Below, piece by piece: positions 53,263-62,831 of a stretch of 64,000 bases of DNA. The stretch lies in assembly GCA_023436205.1 (NCBI GenBank), contig JAEZKC010000002.1:124001-188000 (forward strand), written 5' to 3'. The first letter of the stretch is position 1, and each line of letters begins with the position of its first letter. Source of the DNA: Fibrobacterota bacterium (lineage in GTDB: Bacteria > Fibrobacterota > Chitinivibrionia > Chitinivibrionales > Chitinispirillaceae). The translations under genes and the position numbers were made by a program. The notes under the pieces were generated by a model, which did no database searches, was not told the DNA's origin, and worked only from the letters and a program-made list of their open reading frames with translations.

Positions 53263-56200
53263 TTACTTCTCGCGCAAGTACATTTCCCCGAGCGCATCGA
53301 AATACTCTCTGACCGCCTGACGGTAGCTCTCGGGAAAGTTATCCTCGAAAGCACGCTTGCGCATAAGATGGAAAGTGTCGGCATTTTTTATGGAGCTTCC
53401 CGGAGGAGGCGCATCAGTGCCGCTGAAAAGATTACGGGAACGAGTACCCTTGCGCTCCTCCTTACCCTCGTCTTTTCTGTTAAGAGAAAGCGTTGACTGA
53501 AGCATTCTCGAAAGAAAACGATCCTGCTGATCGACAATATCTCCGGGAGGATTTTCCAGAAGCGCAGCAAGCCTTCGCGCCTCCTTCTCTAGCTCCTTAA
53601 CTCTGTTCTCGACGTTTTCGCCAGCCTCTTTACCGTAATTTTCAGCCAAACGCTTCAGTTCATCTGCGATGGCCTTCTGCGCCTGCTGGGCTTCCCGCCT
53701 GGCTTCATCTCCACCTTGCCCGCCCGAACCAGCCTTCCCTCCAGGCTGCTGCCCTCCGGGCTCCTTTCCCCCGGGTTGACTTCCGCCACTCTGCTGCCCC
53801 TGTTTACCCATAAGAGACTGCAACATATCCCCCATCATGGAATTAAGCGCCGCCTGCCTTCCGGAAAGCCGCCTAAGACCGGACATCATGCCCCAGCCTC
53901 CCTGGCTTCCATCCTGAGAATCACCTTGTGAGGAGATGGAAAGCAGAGTATTTGCAAGTGAACGCAGAGCCGATGCACTCTGGTCCATCTGAAAACCACC
54001 GTCAGTATTAGACAAAGAGGAGATCACTCCATCAGATTTCTCCAAAGCATTCCTGTATGATTGCACAATCTCTCCCATTGCCTCCGGAGGTACCATGGAG
54101 AGAGAATCGGAGCGTTCCATACTCCTTAACAGACCATCTCTAAGAGCCTGCTGCCCCTTTGCTGCCTCCAGATCATTTCCCTTACCCAAATTCCGCAAAA
54201 GCTTCTGCCACTCCTCAAGAGAAAGAGCATCATGAGCCATTGAAAGCAGCAGCTTCCTGTCCTCCTCCATCTTGGCCATCATGGTGGAACTCAATCTGCT
54301 TTTAAGCTCCTCGCTCATCTTCATCAACTCACGGCTCATGGCATTCATACTTTTTGAATCGGGATTTTTACCTTTACGCATCCCGGATCTCATCTGCTGT
54401 GAAAGATCGCCTACTTTATCTGAGGAAACAGAGTTATCTTTATTGAATTGATCCTCCACATCCTTTTCAAGCTGATCTATTCTGTCGAGAAGATCCTCCT
54501 GGCGCTTGTTTACCGATGAGCTATCCTGAGAAGCCAGTTCCGACTGCTCCGCAGAAAGATTCTCAGCCCTCAGAGCGAGATCTGCAATGGCTTTCTCCTT
54601 CTTGAGCATCTCCAGAAACTGCAGTGTCTGATCGAGCCGTTCGCTTAACTGGGGAAGCATCTCCTGAAGCTTGCCGGCGGCTTTCTTCATATCCTGCAGA
54701 GACAGCTGCCGCTGATCTTTTCCCTGGAACATAAGATCCTGGTTGAATTCCTTTGCGAGCTCCTCCATGGTCTTTCTTATCTGTTCCATCTTTTCCATGA
54801 GCTCATCATTCAGCCTGCCATCCTGCTTTATGGCATCCATGCTCTTTTCGAGAGACTCCAGAGCATTCTGCAGCGAATCAGCCTGTGCCTTGATCTGCTG
54901 CTCGATATCCTCCATTATTCGCTTCTGATCCCAGGATAACTCCTGCGATCCCACCGCCGACTTGATCAGCTTTTCAACCGCAGTGCTGATCTTATCCTGG
55001 TTCTCCCTCACCTGCCCCAGCTTCTCTTCAGTATACTGCTCCTTTTTAGCGATCTCCTTATGAATCTCCTCGAAACTGGGAAGTCTGAACCAGAATGTAT
55101 CGCTGTAAGCTGTTTGCACCCGATAGGGATTGTTATCCCGTACCCTTAACCAATAATAGACCGTATCACCGGGATAGAGAGAGAGATCCTTGAGATCCCA
55201 GACAAGCTGTTTACGAATAAGCGGCGGATTTGCACGATCTGACAGATTCCACTTCTGGATATCATCGTCCAAACCACTTTTACGCCATTGAAGGCTCATT
55301 TCCTTTACACCAAGATCATCAATACCTTCAACCCACAATGTCTCCACCTGCCCCACTGTCAAGCTCTTGTTTTCCCCCGGGCGCAGAATTCTCGCAGAGG
55401 GCTTATCATCGGGAATAACGGATACCATATAAGAAGGAAGTGAATCGCTAACCTGCCCGAGAGTATCTGTAAACCTGAACGTGTACCGTCCGGAAACTTT
55501 TACATTGAATTCCCCGTCAGCTTTCTTGCCGCTCACTTTCAGATCCAGAGTATCTTTCCCAAAAAGCAGCTTGGCATCCTCAAGCACACTCGATTCTATG
55601 GACAATTTAACCCTGGTGCCCGCATATACGGTCATGTTCCCCTCCCCCTCAGTGAGCGAAGTAGGCATCTGGCGGGTATACGCAGGGGGTGTAAGAGATA
55701 CTTTCAACGATTGCAAAACAGGCGGGCGGGCCACAGTGATCGTTTCCACCGGCATGGAGGCAGCAAGCGAGAACTGGTAGAGAATACTCGTTTTCACACT
55801 GTCGAACCGCAAAGAAAACACCCCGCTTGAATCAGGTAGCAGGAAATGCCTGCTGCGGGAATCACCATTGGAGGAAAACAGGTCAAGATTGGCGGAAGGA
55901 TAGAAACGCGCCGATCCGGTAAGGCGCAAAGTTACACTGCTGTTGAAAGGAACGGTAATGCTCCCCGGTTCAACCTTTAGCTGCTGGCGGGAGGCAAACG
56001 CAAACGGAAGCATCCAGTAGCTGAGAAGTCTGTTTGGAAGAAAACTCACTGCAGCAATGTTTAAGATCAAAAGCACCAGAAGAGCTGAAAGCATTCTCTT
56101 ATTATAAGGGATGTAGCCTTTTTTCTTATAGGAGGTGATTTCAGAGGCGGCTCGCTGATAAAGCTGCTCTTTTAATGACCGGGAGCCACTATCTTCCTGA

Positions 56201-56526
56201 GTCGCCAGTTCAAGAGCCAGAGAAAGCGAAGGGTGCTCAAGCAGGCTGGCCTTTTCCACAATGCGGGCAGCATGCACCGGGGTTTCGCGCCTTATAATAT
56301 GGAATAGTATAACCCCCAGACTAAAAAGAAAAAGCAGCACGGCGGCACTCACCCACAGAAGCGGCAGAAAGGTCAGAGGGAATACAGAAAAAAGAAGGTT
56401 TAAAACAAGAGAAATGCAAAAGAAACCTGAAAAAAGCCGCATCAGGGCAACAAGGGTTTTCTCAATGGCCAGCCGGGTTCTGCAGCGGTTTGCGAACCCT
56501 TTCAAAATCCGAAGAGAATCTTTCAT
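53263..56526 (-). CDS. DUF4175 family large membrane-anchored coiled-coil protein
   Basis: A 1087-residue protein. Three hydrophobic segments are near the N-terminus (about 30-50, 58-80 and 145-165). A beta-rich part follows (~175-500, including RILRPGENKSLTVGQ). A very long Glu/Gln/Lys-rich coiled-coil region spans ~510-900, and a low-complexity Gly-Gln-Pro stretch (~925-955) precedes a final helical part. This matches DUF4175, whose function is not known. It is coupled by a four-base overlap to a DUF4159 gene upstream. In many genomes these genes accompany MoxR/DUF58/VWA genes; none are visible here. Confidence 0.82.
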   Translation of the reverse strand: MKDSLRILKGFANRCRTRLAIEKTLVALMRLFSGFFCISLVLNLLFSVFPLTFLPLLWVSAAVLLFLFSLGVILFHIIRRETPVHAARIVEKASLLEHPSLSLALELATQEDSGSRSLKEQLYQRAASEITSYKKKGYIPYNKRMLSALLVLLILNIAAVSFLPNRLLSYWMLPFAFASRQQLKVEPGSITVPFNSSVTLRLTGSARFYPSANLDLFSSNGDSRSRHFLLPDSSGVFSLRFDSVKTSILYQFSLAASMPVETITVARPPVLQSLKVSLTPPAYTRQMPTSLTEGEGNMTVYAGTRVKLSIESSVLEDAKLLFGKDTLDLKVSGKKADGEFNVKVSGRYTFRFTDTLGQVSDSLPSYMVSVIPDDKPSARILRPGENKSLTVGQVETLWVEGIDDLGVKEMSLQWRKSGLDDDIQKWNLSDRANPPLIRKQLVWDLKDLSLYPGDTVYYWLRVRDNNPYRVQTAYSDTFWFRLPSFEEIHKEIAKKEQYTEEKLGQVRENQDKISTAVEKLIKSAVGSQELSWDQKRIMEDIEQQIKAQADSLQNALESLEKSMDAIKQDGRLNDELMEKMEQIRKTMEELAKEFNQDLMFQGKDQRQLSLQDMKKAAGKLQEMLPQLSERLDQTLQFLEMLKKEKAIADLALRAENLSAEQSELASQDSSSVNKRQEDLLDRIDQLEKDVEDQFNKDNSVSSDKVGDLSQQMRSGMRKGKNPDSKSMNAMSRELMKMSEELKSRLSSTMMAKMEEDRKLLLSMAHDALSLEEWQKLLRNLGKGNDLEAAKGQQALRDGLLRSMERSDSLSMVPPEAMGEIVQSYRNALEKSDGVISSLSNTDGGFQMDQSASALRSLANTLLSISSQGDSQDGSQGGWGMMSGLRRLSGRQAALNSMMGDMLQSLMGKQGQQSGGSQPGGKEPGGQQPGGKAGSGGQGGDEARREAQQAQKAIADELKRLAENYGKEAGENVENRVKELEKEARRLAALLENPPGDIVDQQDRFLSRMLQSTLSLNRKDEGKEERKGTRSRNLFSGTDAPPPGSSIKNADTFHLMRKRAFEDNFPESYRQAVREYFDALGEMYLREK

Positions 56527-57176
56527 GGGCTGAAAAACCAGGAAAGTACATTTATGCCCATCCGAAGCGCCAGCTCGTGGCGCTCCTCACCATCATTGTG
56601 CACATGAAGATCTTCCATACCGTTGCCAATATCTGCACTGTAGGTAAAAAGCACCACTAATCTATTCTCAAAGAATATACCGAAAGCTCTTGCCGGCTCA
56701 CCGTCGTGCTCATGAATTTTGGGAAGCCCGCTGAGCTGGTAATGGGATTTGAAGATGGGGTGGCTGGAAGGGAGTTCCACCAGGGGATTTTCGGGAAACA
56801 GGGCAGCCATTTCTCTGCGAAAGGAGGGGCTGAGGCCATAGTTGTCATCAGCCCACAGAAATCCACCGCCAATAAGGTACTTGCGCAGCCTGGTTTTTTC
56901 CTGAGTTGTAAGGCGAAACTCTCCGTGGCCGGTCATGAACAGAAAGGGGTAATGAAAGAGGCGCTGATCGGTGATTTCCACTACCGCTGAGGAATCGCAC
57001 ACCGGAAGTTTAGTTCGGGACTTGGCCGCTGATGTAAGATTGGGCAGCATTGAGGGCCCGCTGTACCAGTCTCCTCCCCCGCCATACTTGAGCCGGGCAA
57101 TGGTCAGCTGGCAGTCCTGGGCGGAAGCAAGACCGATCAGCAGCAAAAAAAGTGCATATTTTTGTATTAAATGCAT
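56523..57176 (-). CDS. DUF4159 domain exported protein
   Basis: A 217-residue protein with a signal peptide (residues 1-19, cleavage near LASAQ). The body matches DUF4159: LTIARLKYGGGGDWY, PFLFMTGHGEFRLT, LIGGGFLWADDNYG and RLVVLFTYSADIGNG. The fold resembles a ThuA/glutamine-amidotransferase-like domain without obvious catalytic residues. It is the first gene of a two-gene unit with DUF4175. Confidence 0.85.
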   Translation of the reverse strand: MHLIQKYALFLLLIGLASAQDCQLTIARLKYGGGGDWYSGPSMLPNLTSAAKSRTKLPVCDSSAVVEITDQRLFHYPFLFMTGHGEFRLTTQEKTRLRKYLIGGGFLWADDNYGLSPSFRREMAALFPENPLVELPSSHPIFKSHYQLSGLPKIHEHDGEPARAFGIFFENRLVVLFTYSADIGNGMEDLHVHNDGEERHELALRMGINVLSWFFSP

Positions 57177-57383
57177 AAAGTACCCTTAGGAAGAGATAAT
57201 AGGGAAATATAATTCAGATAGTATTCATTTTTCAGTAATTAGTATTTCAAGCATGCAGAAATCGAACCCGGTTACCTTGGTTTCAGGCCATTTGGTAATT
57301 TGCTTCTGCATATTGTATATACTTAGGGCTGGATCCCGAATTCTATAAACTGACATTTCGTTGTTATCCGAAAGGTGGAGGTA

Positions 57384-58034
57384 ATGCTTATCAAACGCAT
57401 GGTGATAATAGCTGTTGCAGTTCTTCTGTATTCCAGTTTTGCTCATGCCAATCTCTCGGTCGGTGTGCGCCTGGGGCCGGGGCTGGCCAATGTGGAGGAC
57501 CAGGCAGAGGGTGAGGATGATCCGTTCTTCAAAATGGGGCTCCTTACCGGCGACAGGGTCGGTATCTATGCCAATGCATTCATGGAAATACCGGTGCAGG
57601 ACTGGTTTTCAATTGTCCCCGGAATCGGTTTCAGCAACAGAGGCTATGTTGTTAAGCCCAGAAACCCCATGACTTATGACTATGCAAACATCACCTTTGA
57701 AAACGATTACCTGACATTCCCCATACATTTCAAAGTACAGCCATCGATGTGGGCCTTCCGCCCTTTCCTGCAGGTAGGACCGGAGTTGGGTATCCTCCTT
57801 ACAACCGAAACAAAATCCTTTAGCGGAGTTTCATTGGAACTTGCGAATAAATTCAACAGCTTCGATATGGGACTGGATTTCTGCCTGGGAGCTGAAATGA
57901 GCTTCGGTAAAGTTACCCCTCAAGTTTACGCTCAGTATTATTATGGCCTGACAAATGCAGCAAAGGACAGTGGTGATTTGACTCTGCAGAATTTGAATGT
58001 GTCCTTTATGCTGGGAGTGAAATACGAATTGTGA
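57384..58034 (+). CDS. Outer-membrane beta-barrel protein
   Basis: About 216 residues: signal peptide (VLLYSSFAHA) followed by alternating hydrophobic strands typical of an eight-stranded PorT/OmpX-like barrel (GVRLGPGLANVED; WFSIVPGIGFSNRGYVV; FRPFLQVGPELGILL), ending in VSFMLGVKYEL. AAGGTGGAGG lies before ATG 57384. GTG 57375 and ATG 57399 are alternatives. Role not known. Confidence 0.78.
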   Translation: MLIKRMVIIAVAVLLYSSFAHANLSVGVRLGPGLANVEDQAEGEDDPFFKMGLLTGDRVGIYANAFMEIPVQDWFSIVPGIGFSNRGYVVKPRNPMTYDYANITFENDYLTFPIHFKVQPSMWAFRPFLQVGPELGILLTTETKSFSGVSLELANKFNSFDMGLDFCLGAEMSFGKVTPQVYAQYYYGLTNAAKDSGDLTLQNLNVSFMLGVKYEL

Positions 58035-58057
58035 TTAAGATCTCCTTACCCCATGCT

Positions 58058-58179
58058 TTTTTGTTAGCGGCGAAGACGCCTTTCAGGTCACCAGGTTCAT
58101 CCCTCGCTCTGCAGTTGCATCTAAGATAGGCATCGGAGTTCATCGATCACGAGCAGGGTGATCCGCAGCATCACCCTGC
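58058..58179. repeat. Family B repeat fragment and terminator-like hairpin
   Basis: 58058-58093 carries GTTAGCGGCGAAGACGCC-TTTCAGGTCACC, an inverted partial copy of the repeat at 62.5 and 62.7 kb. 58153-58179 carries a perfect ten-base stem, GCAGGGTGAT/ATCACCCTGC, with a seven-base loop, between convergent genes. The hairpin may terminate both. Confidence 0.6.
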
Positions 58180-58234
58180 CTTCCTAATTTCGATCATCAG
58201 GATTCGTAATTCCTCTTCCAAATTTTTTCTCCTG

Positions 58235-58669
58235 TTAACCCCTTTCAAAAACGAATCTGCACTCCTTCCCCTCCCACAGAGTCTCCTCCACGGCCAAATC
58301 GTAGGAGGGCTCCAGAGCTTTACCATAAGCTTTCATTGGGTTAATACAAAAGAGTGTACACGGAGAGGCTCCACCGGTCTTCTTGGCAATCGCACACATA
58401 AGACAGGACGTTGTCACCGCGCTGGTGGATTTTTCCTCTTCCTCTATTTCCCAGCTTGTACAGCCGAACACCTCCATCATTCTCCTGAGCACCTCTGCCG
58501 GTGTTTTTGCTCCAAAGCGGCTCAACTGTTGAGAAGCAACCGCCCTCTGCTCCAATGCTTTCTTCTCCTCGATTTTCTGAGTCCCTCCCAAAAGAGCGTA
58601 ATTGTTCGCCGCATCCACCAGCGCTCCGGCATAGCAAAGCTGAAGCAATGCCCTGTTTGTGTCTTCCAT
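58235..58669 (-). CDS. Uncharacterised Cys-containing protein (144 aa)
   Basis: A soluble 144-residue protein with a strong AAGGAGG ribosome binding site. The N-terminal half is helical; the C-terminal half has several Cys (FGCTSWEIE; SCLMCAIAKK; CTLFCINPMK) and ends in ETLWEGKECRFVFER. The pattern is reminiscent of hydrocarbon- or ligand-binding small domains with a Cys-rich core, but no family can be named. It lies downstream of and in the same direction as a LuxR-type gene. Confidence 0.65.
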   Translation of the reverse strand: MEDTNRALLQLCYAGALVDAANNYALLGGTQKIEEKKALEQRAVASQQLSRFGAKTPAEVLRRMMEVFGCTSWEIEEEEKSTSAVTTSCLMCAIAKKTGGASPCTLFCINPMKAYGKALEPSYDLAVEETLWEGKECRFVFERG

Positions 58670-58773
58670 GAAATCCTCCTTGTGAGTGTTTGTGCTGAAA
58701 TGTTTCTGCTTTCAAATATCGCACAAAGAGGGAGATTTCGATATAGTGATTTCTTACTATTCTTGAGGCGAGA

Positions 58774-59565
58774 TTAGTTGACAATACCTAAGCGTGCCGC
58801 ATACTGAACCGCTTCCGCCGTATTGCCGGCCTGCAGCTTTCGAAGAATACTGGCGCGGTGATTATTAACAGTATTAATGCTGATATGGAGCTGATCGGCA
58901 ATCTGCTTGCTTGGAAGCCCCCGCCCCATGAGACCGAGAACTTCAATTTCCCGGGTACTGAGCCCCCTCTGCCCGCCCTCTTCTTCAGGTGTAAAAAGGT
59001 AATACCGGGAATCCTTTACATTCATCAACAATCGGCGGAACGGGTCTTCGTTTTGTGAATTGACTAGCAAATCGTTAACAATCAGTGCAAGCCATGGATT
59101 ACCCTTTGTATCAAGTTCCAGCAGGATTATCTGCTGCATCAGCCGTACGTAAGCCCCTGTGGCATTTCGGATCCTGAAGGTGAAGCTCAACTTGAAATCT
59201 TTACGTTCCTGAGATGGAAGGCTAAGCAGAAAACGATGGGTCTGGCCGACAGTATCAATCACTCGCGGAAGGTCCTCCGGGTGCATGTTCTTGAGGAAAT
59301 ACCCCGGGCCCTCTTCGAGGGCGCTGTCTCGATCATAACCTATCAGATATTTGAATTTAGCAGTTATGAAACGGTACTTGCGGGTAAAATAATCGAAGAG
59401 CACAGCGGAGCTGTTATCGATGGCATCGAGGCGCTCAAGGAAAGGGAGATGGTAATCCAGAACCCGGTAATTGACATCGCTCTCTTCTATTGCCAGACTG
59501 GAGAGCATACTCTTGAATTCATTCAACCGGGCAATCAAGTTATTGTTTGGATTATCTGTTTCCAT
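58774..59565 (-). CDS. PAS domain LuxR-family transcriptional regulator
   Basis: A 263-residue protein. Residues ~40-165 fit a PAS fold (DYFTRKYRFITAKFKYLIG; MHPEDLPRVIDTVGQ; RNATGAYVRLMQ). Residues 195-260 are a LuxR helix-turn-helix (LSTREIEVLGLMGRGLPSKQ; ISINTVNNHRASILRKL). It lacks a receiver domain, so it may respond to a ligand bound by PAS. The target is unknown; the gene at 58.2-58.7 kb is the nearest candidate. Confidence 0.87.
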   Translation of the reverse strand: METDNPNNNLIARLNEFKSMLSSLAIEESDVNYRVLDYHLPFLERLDAIDNSSAVLFDYFTRKYRFITAKFKYLIGYDRDSALEEGPGYFLKNMHPEDLPRVIDTVGQTHRFLLSLPSQERKDFKLSFTFRIRNATGAYVRLMQQIILLELDTKGNPWLALIVNDLLVNSQNEDPFRRLLMNVKDSRYYLFTPEEEGGQRGLSTREIEVLGLMGRGLPSKQIADQLHISINTVNNHRASILRKLQAGNTAEAVQYAARLGIVN

Positions 59566-59731
59566 AGCGACTCACGTGGTTTTTGCCGGGGGTAGGTAGA
59601 AAGATACTCTATGATTTTGAGGAAAGCTACTGGAAAGGGTTAGTGAAACTATCTTTACCATTAAGCCTTGAGAGCTGGAAAAAGATACCTATACTGCAGG
59701 GAGCAGACGACCTCGACCACCGCCCTGAAAG

Positions 59732-60577
59732 CTAAAATGAAATTTTCCAAACCGCTCTTTCAGAGCATTCAGAAACACAAACCGCTGGATCATAGCCCCT
59801 ATCGAGTAAGCCGAGCCATACATGACATGCGCAAATACCTATATCAACATTAGGATGTTCCCACTTGAAATGCCGGTATCCTACCGGCATAGATACTGAA
59901 ATCGATTTATATTCATCATCGAATGAAAATCTCCACATTTGAGAATTAGCCGCGGATGGCGCCTTTCTTGCCAGATCAAGTGCATAAAGAACATCAGCTG
60001 TAAGTTTATCATAATCCTCAGGGTTCTCAAGAAGCTCTTTAATCTCTTTGCGCTTGAAGCTTGAAAACGTTTTTGTAATTCTATCAAGCAGTCGCAATCC
60101 GGTTTCTTCATAATAGCCAAGCGGGGTAACGCAGATTGCTCTTCTGCCAACAGTAATTCCTTTGGAATAGCCATATCCCATGTTTGATTCTTTGAGCTGT
60201 TCGGCAGTTTGCAAATGAGGCATCAGTCGTTCCAGTTCGGACAGCTTGTAATGTCCGTACCAGCATGTAGAAAGCCCTTTACTCTGAGCGAACAGCATCA
60301 GCAACTCGCCAATAAATCCAGCTTTTGATATGGACACCAGATCTGTTTCCGTAACAAAGGCAGCATTATCCGGCGGAGACTTCATTGTCATATAGAGCGT
60401 CTTTGTCGGCTCGGAATTAAAAAACCGTACCTGGACAGTGTGCTCAAACGGAGCATCAATAGATTGTGAAAACTCCTTTAGAGAAATCATCACATCTGCA
60501 TCAACTTTCAACATTTTGTAACTACGTGCAGAGCGACGTGATTCGATGGTCTCTTTTATTGGGAAAGGTATTTTCAT
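59732..60577 (-). CDS. Nitroreductase-like protein
   Basis: About 281 residues. IKETIESRRSARSYK is the FMN-binding start of the nitroreductase family. LDLARKAPSAANSQMWRFSF, DIGICACHVWLGLLDRG and GFIGELLMLFAQSKGLSTCWYG (here in shorter pieces, e.g. SKGLSTCWYG) fit a fused tandem nitroreductase. ATG 60577 has AAGGGG eight bases upstream; a GTG at 60598 is less likely. Electron acceptor unknown. Confidence 0.8.
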   Translation of the reverse strand: MKIPFPIKETIESRRSARSYKMLKVDADVMISLKEFSQSIDAPFEHTVQVRFFNSEPTKTLYMTMKSPPDNAAFVTETDLVSISKAGFIGELLMLFAQSKGLSTCWYGHYKLSELERLMPHLQTAEQLKESNMGYGYSKGITVGRRAICVTPLGYYEETGLRLLDRITKTFSSFKRKEIKELLENPEDYDKLTADVLYALDLARKAPSAANSQMWRFSFDDEYKSISVSMPVGYRHFKWEHPNVDIGICACHVWLGLLDRGYDPAVCVSECSERAVWKISF

Positions 60578-60720
60578 GCCCAAAACCGCCCCTTGCACTG
60601 TGTTATCTTGTAGAAATCACCCTAATCCGATGGATACCATTGGGATGATTGTCCTCAAAACCATCTTTTCTCCAAAGAGGTTTCGATGTCATCAGTTTGC
60701 ACACATCCCACAGAATTTTA

Positions 60721-60957
60721 TCAATCCGGATTCTTTTTGATTCGGAGCGCACATGCATCCCCTGAATACCCCTTGTCAGATCTTTTCTTGACAGCTTTTT
60801 CAATAACAATGAGCAGTACTAGAGAGATAACGTTATAGAGCCACCAGGTAAAATCTGAGCCACTTCTGGTTGATATGAAATACAAACCCACCCCAATCCC
60901 CACAGTAGCGCCGACTTCTGCCCAGAGAATAATTCTCCACAGTATGTACCAAATCAT
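60721..60957 (-). CDS. Small two-helix membrane protein
   Basis: 78 residues from ATG 60957, which is preceded by AGGGG at a good distance. Two hydrophobic helices (IWYILWRIILWAEVGATVGI and WWLYNVISLVLLIVIE) are followed by a basic tail. An upstream ATG at 61071 would overlap the next gene in another frame. No known family. Confidence 0.6.
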   Translation of the reverse strand: MIWYILWRIILWAEVGATVGIGVGLYFISTRSGSDFTWWLYNVISLVLLIVIEKAVKKRSDKGYSGDACALRIKKNPD

Positions 60958-61015
60958 CTCTTCCCCTCTAGTCCGATGGAAAGCCATCTTCAAAACAAGT
61001 GAAGATTTGAAATTC

Positions 61016-61612
61016 TCAAAACTCGAAATCAAGTAAAAGCGAAGTCTTTCTTCCACTCTCGATATATTCATTATGCAATCTAACTGCTTTCTTCAGATTA
61101 TTCCCCTTCGAAAAAAAGCAGTAAAGTCCACCTATGGCACTGACACCTGATAACCCCAAATAGGTGTAACCCAAACTGGTGACCCGTTTAACATTTGTAG
61201 TTTCTGTATACCCATATTCATTTACACTTGTGGATGTTTCCCCAGTTTCCTCCATACCGGAAGTGAAAGACAAAATTGCGAAAGCCATAAATCCAACCGC
61301 GCCCAGGAGCTCTCCGGCACGCTTGCCTGAATAGATTCTCATCTGACCTATAGCGCCTGATTTGGGATCGAGAATAGACCTCAGATTTTCCCCCAAATAC
61401 GACACTTCGTATCTCCCTTTTTCACCATCCAGGAAAAACACATAAGTGGTTTTAGATCCTCCACCCCCTGTCATCATTCCGTTAGACCGAAACATCGGTG
61501 GCGAATTTTGATATTCCGTGGTTTTGGTAATTAAAATTTTCTTATCGGTCTGTGCCATAACGCTGGAGAACAGAAAACAAAACAGAAGGGTGAAAGCGCA
61601 CATTACCCGCAT
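61016..61612 (-). CDS. Uncharacterised exported protein (198 aa)
   Basis: Signal peptide at residues 1-20 (LLFCFLFSSVMAQ). The mature part has a short beta region (TTYVFFLDGEKGRYEVSY) and two hydrophobic helices (~107-120 and ~147-165), so it may be membrane-anchored. No family recognised. Confidence 0.65.
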   Translation of the reverse strand: MRVMCAFTLLFCFLFSSVMAQTDKKILITKTTEYQNSPPMFRSNGMMTGGGGSKTTYVFFLDGEKGRYEVSYLGENLRSILDPKSGAIGQMRIYSGKRAGELLGAVGFMAFAILSFTSGMEETGETSTSVNEYGYTETTNVKRVTSLGYTYLGLSGVSAIGGLYCFFSKGNNLKKAVRLHNEYIESGRKTSLLLDFEF

Positions 61613-61721
61613 AGCTGAAAACTCCTGATTTTGATGATTAGTGCAAGATGAAGCTTTTAATTGAGTATATATTTTGCGGAAAGGAATGTGAAGAGCAATC
61701 CTTTACCGATAATCACAAATG

Positions 61722-62264
61722 CTATGGGCATGAGGTGTTTTGCTGTAACATTTTACTGAGTTTATCAATTCCACACTTCATCATAAATTTTAGTTTAGCT
61801 GATAACCTATCAGTCTGATTAGAATCCAATTGGAAATCCCATCTTCCATTGGAGGCCGAAAAAGAGATGATTCTTGGATCTACTTTTTCAAGCATTGAGT
61901 GTAAAGTATCACCGGTGGCGGTTATAACATCTATTATAATGGATAATTCCGGTTCGCCGCACATTAGACCACCGAATAACCCATTTTCAGTGAATCGGGG
62001 GCTGCTTTGAGTTAATAGTGTTTTCCAGAAACAGGTATCATAATCCCAGGAATCCACCTTGAAAACGTTTATAGTACAAGTTGTACTATCTTCCGCTCCA
62101 GAGCAATTACATCTGCACACATTCTTTTTATGAAGTGAAAGCCCCTGGAATTGGTAGTTAACAGTAATTTTTACCTTTTGTATTTTATCCCAGGGATACC
62201 CATTTGCGAAAGCACCTATCTGGATACCCAATACTACCACAACAGCTATTATATGTTGTTTCAT
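61722..62264 (-). CDS. Uncharacterised exported Cys-rich protein (180 aa)
   Basis: Signal peptide at residues 1-20 (VVVVLGIQIGAFA). The mature part has many Cys (NVCRCNCSGAEDSTTC; DTCFWK; GLMCGEPELS; MMKCGIDK) and may be disulfide-bonded. No family recognised. It stands alone in the minus direction, 110 bases upstream of the previous gene's start. Confidence 0.6.
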   Translation of the reverse strand: MKQHIIAVVVVLGIQIGAFANGYPWDKIQKVKITVNYQFQGLSLHKKNVCRCNCSGAEDSTTCTINVFKVDSWDYDTCFWKTLLTQSSPRFTENGLFGGLMCGEPELSIIIDVITATGDTLHSMLEKVDPRIISFSASNGRWDFQLDSNQTDRLSAKLKFMMKCGIDKLSKMLQQNTSCP

Positions 62265-62348
62265 GCCAGTTCCCGGTTGAGTTTGCGTAAACCTGTCTGG
62301 TATAACAATTTACAATCATGGTAGATCGGTGTAAAGGGTGGAGGGCTA

Positions 62349-62492
62349 ATGAGTACCTCAACGGAAACGAGAGGGGAGTTTTTTGCACACGACTACCATA
62401 AAATCAAGAGAGTAAAGCTCTCTTTAACAGAACTGGGCGTTATAACATCCCTTACGATTAAAAACTGCGAGGAATTTGAAAAACTGCGCTAG
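62349..62492 (+). CDS. Possible small protein, 47 aa, with strong ribosome binding site
   Basis: An ATG preceded by GGTGGAGGG (four to five bases away) opens a 47-codon frame beginning MSTSTETRGEFFAHDY and ending FEKLR, TAG at 62490-62492. It is charged and mostly helical. The strong initiation site speaks for translation, but no homologue is known to me and the region is repeat-rich. Confidence 0.4.
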   Translation: MSTSTETRGEFFAHDYHKIKRVKLSLTELGVITSLTIKNCEEFEKLR

Positions 62493-62544
62493 CCTCCAGT
62501 GACTATTTTCAATGATATTCCGGGTGGAAAGAAAGTATACATTG

Positions 62545-62807
62545 GGTGACCAATGAGGCGTCTTCACCATTAACAAAAACAATCCCCTTTCTTACGGTTG
62601 GGGCTCTGATAGGATCATCCATCGTAGCTGTATAGTGCATACAGAATTGCTTCCACGATGCTCTGGCACCTTCTACTCGTGATTGACATACTCAGATGAC
62701 TATTCACACAATAATTCCAGCGCGAGATATTATGCCGGTGACCTGTGAGGCGTCTTCGCCGTTAACATAAAAAAGAGAAACCCCTTCCTTACGGTCGGGG
62801 CTCTGAT
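62545..62807. repeat. Family B direct repeats (two copies)
   Basis: Copies at 62545-62610 and 62737-62807 share GTGACC-N2-TGAGGCGTCTTC, CC-TTAACA, then CCCCTT-CTTACGG-T-GGGG and GCTCTGAT. The CCCC...GGGG part can form a hairpin. A partial inverted copy is at 58.06 kb. Outside the copies nothing was seen in 62493-62831. Confidence 0.8.
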
Positions 62808-62831
62808 TCCTGCATATCATCCAAACGGCGG

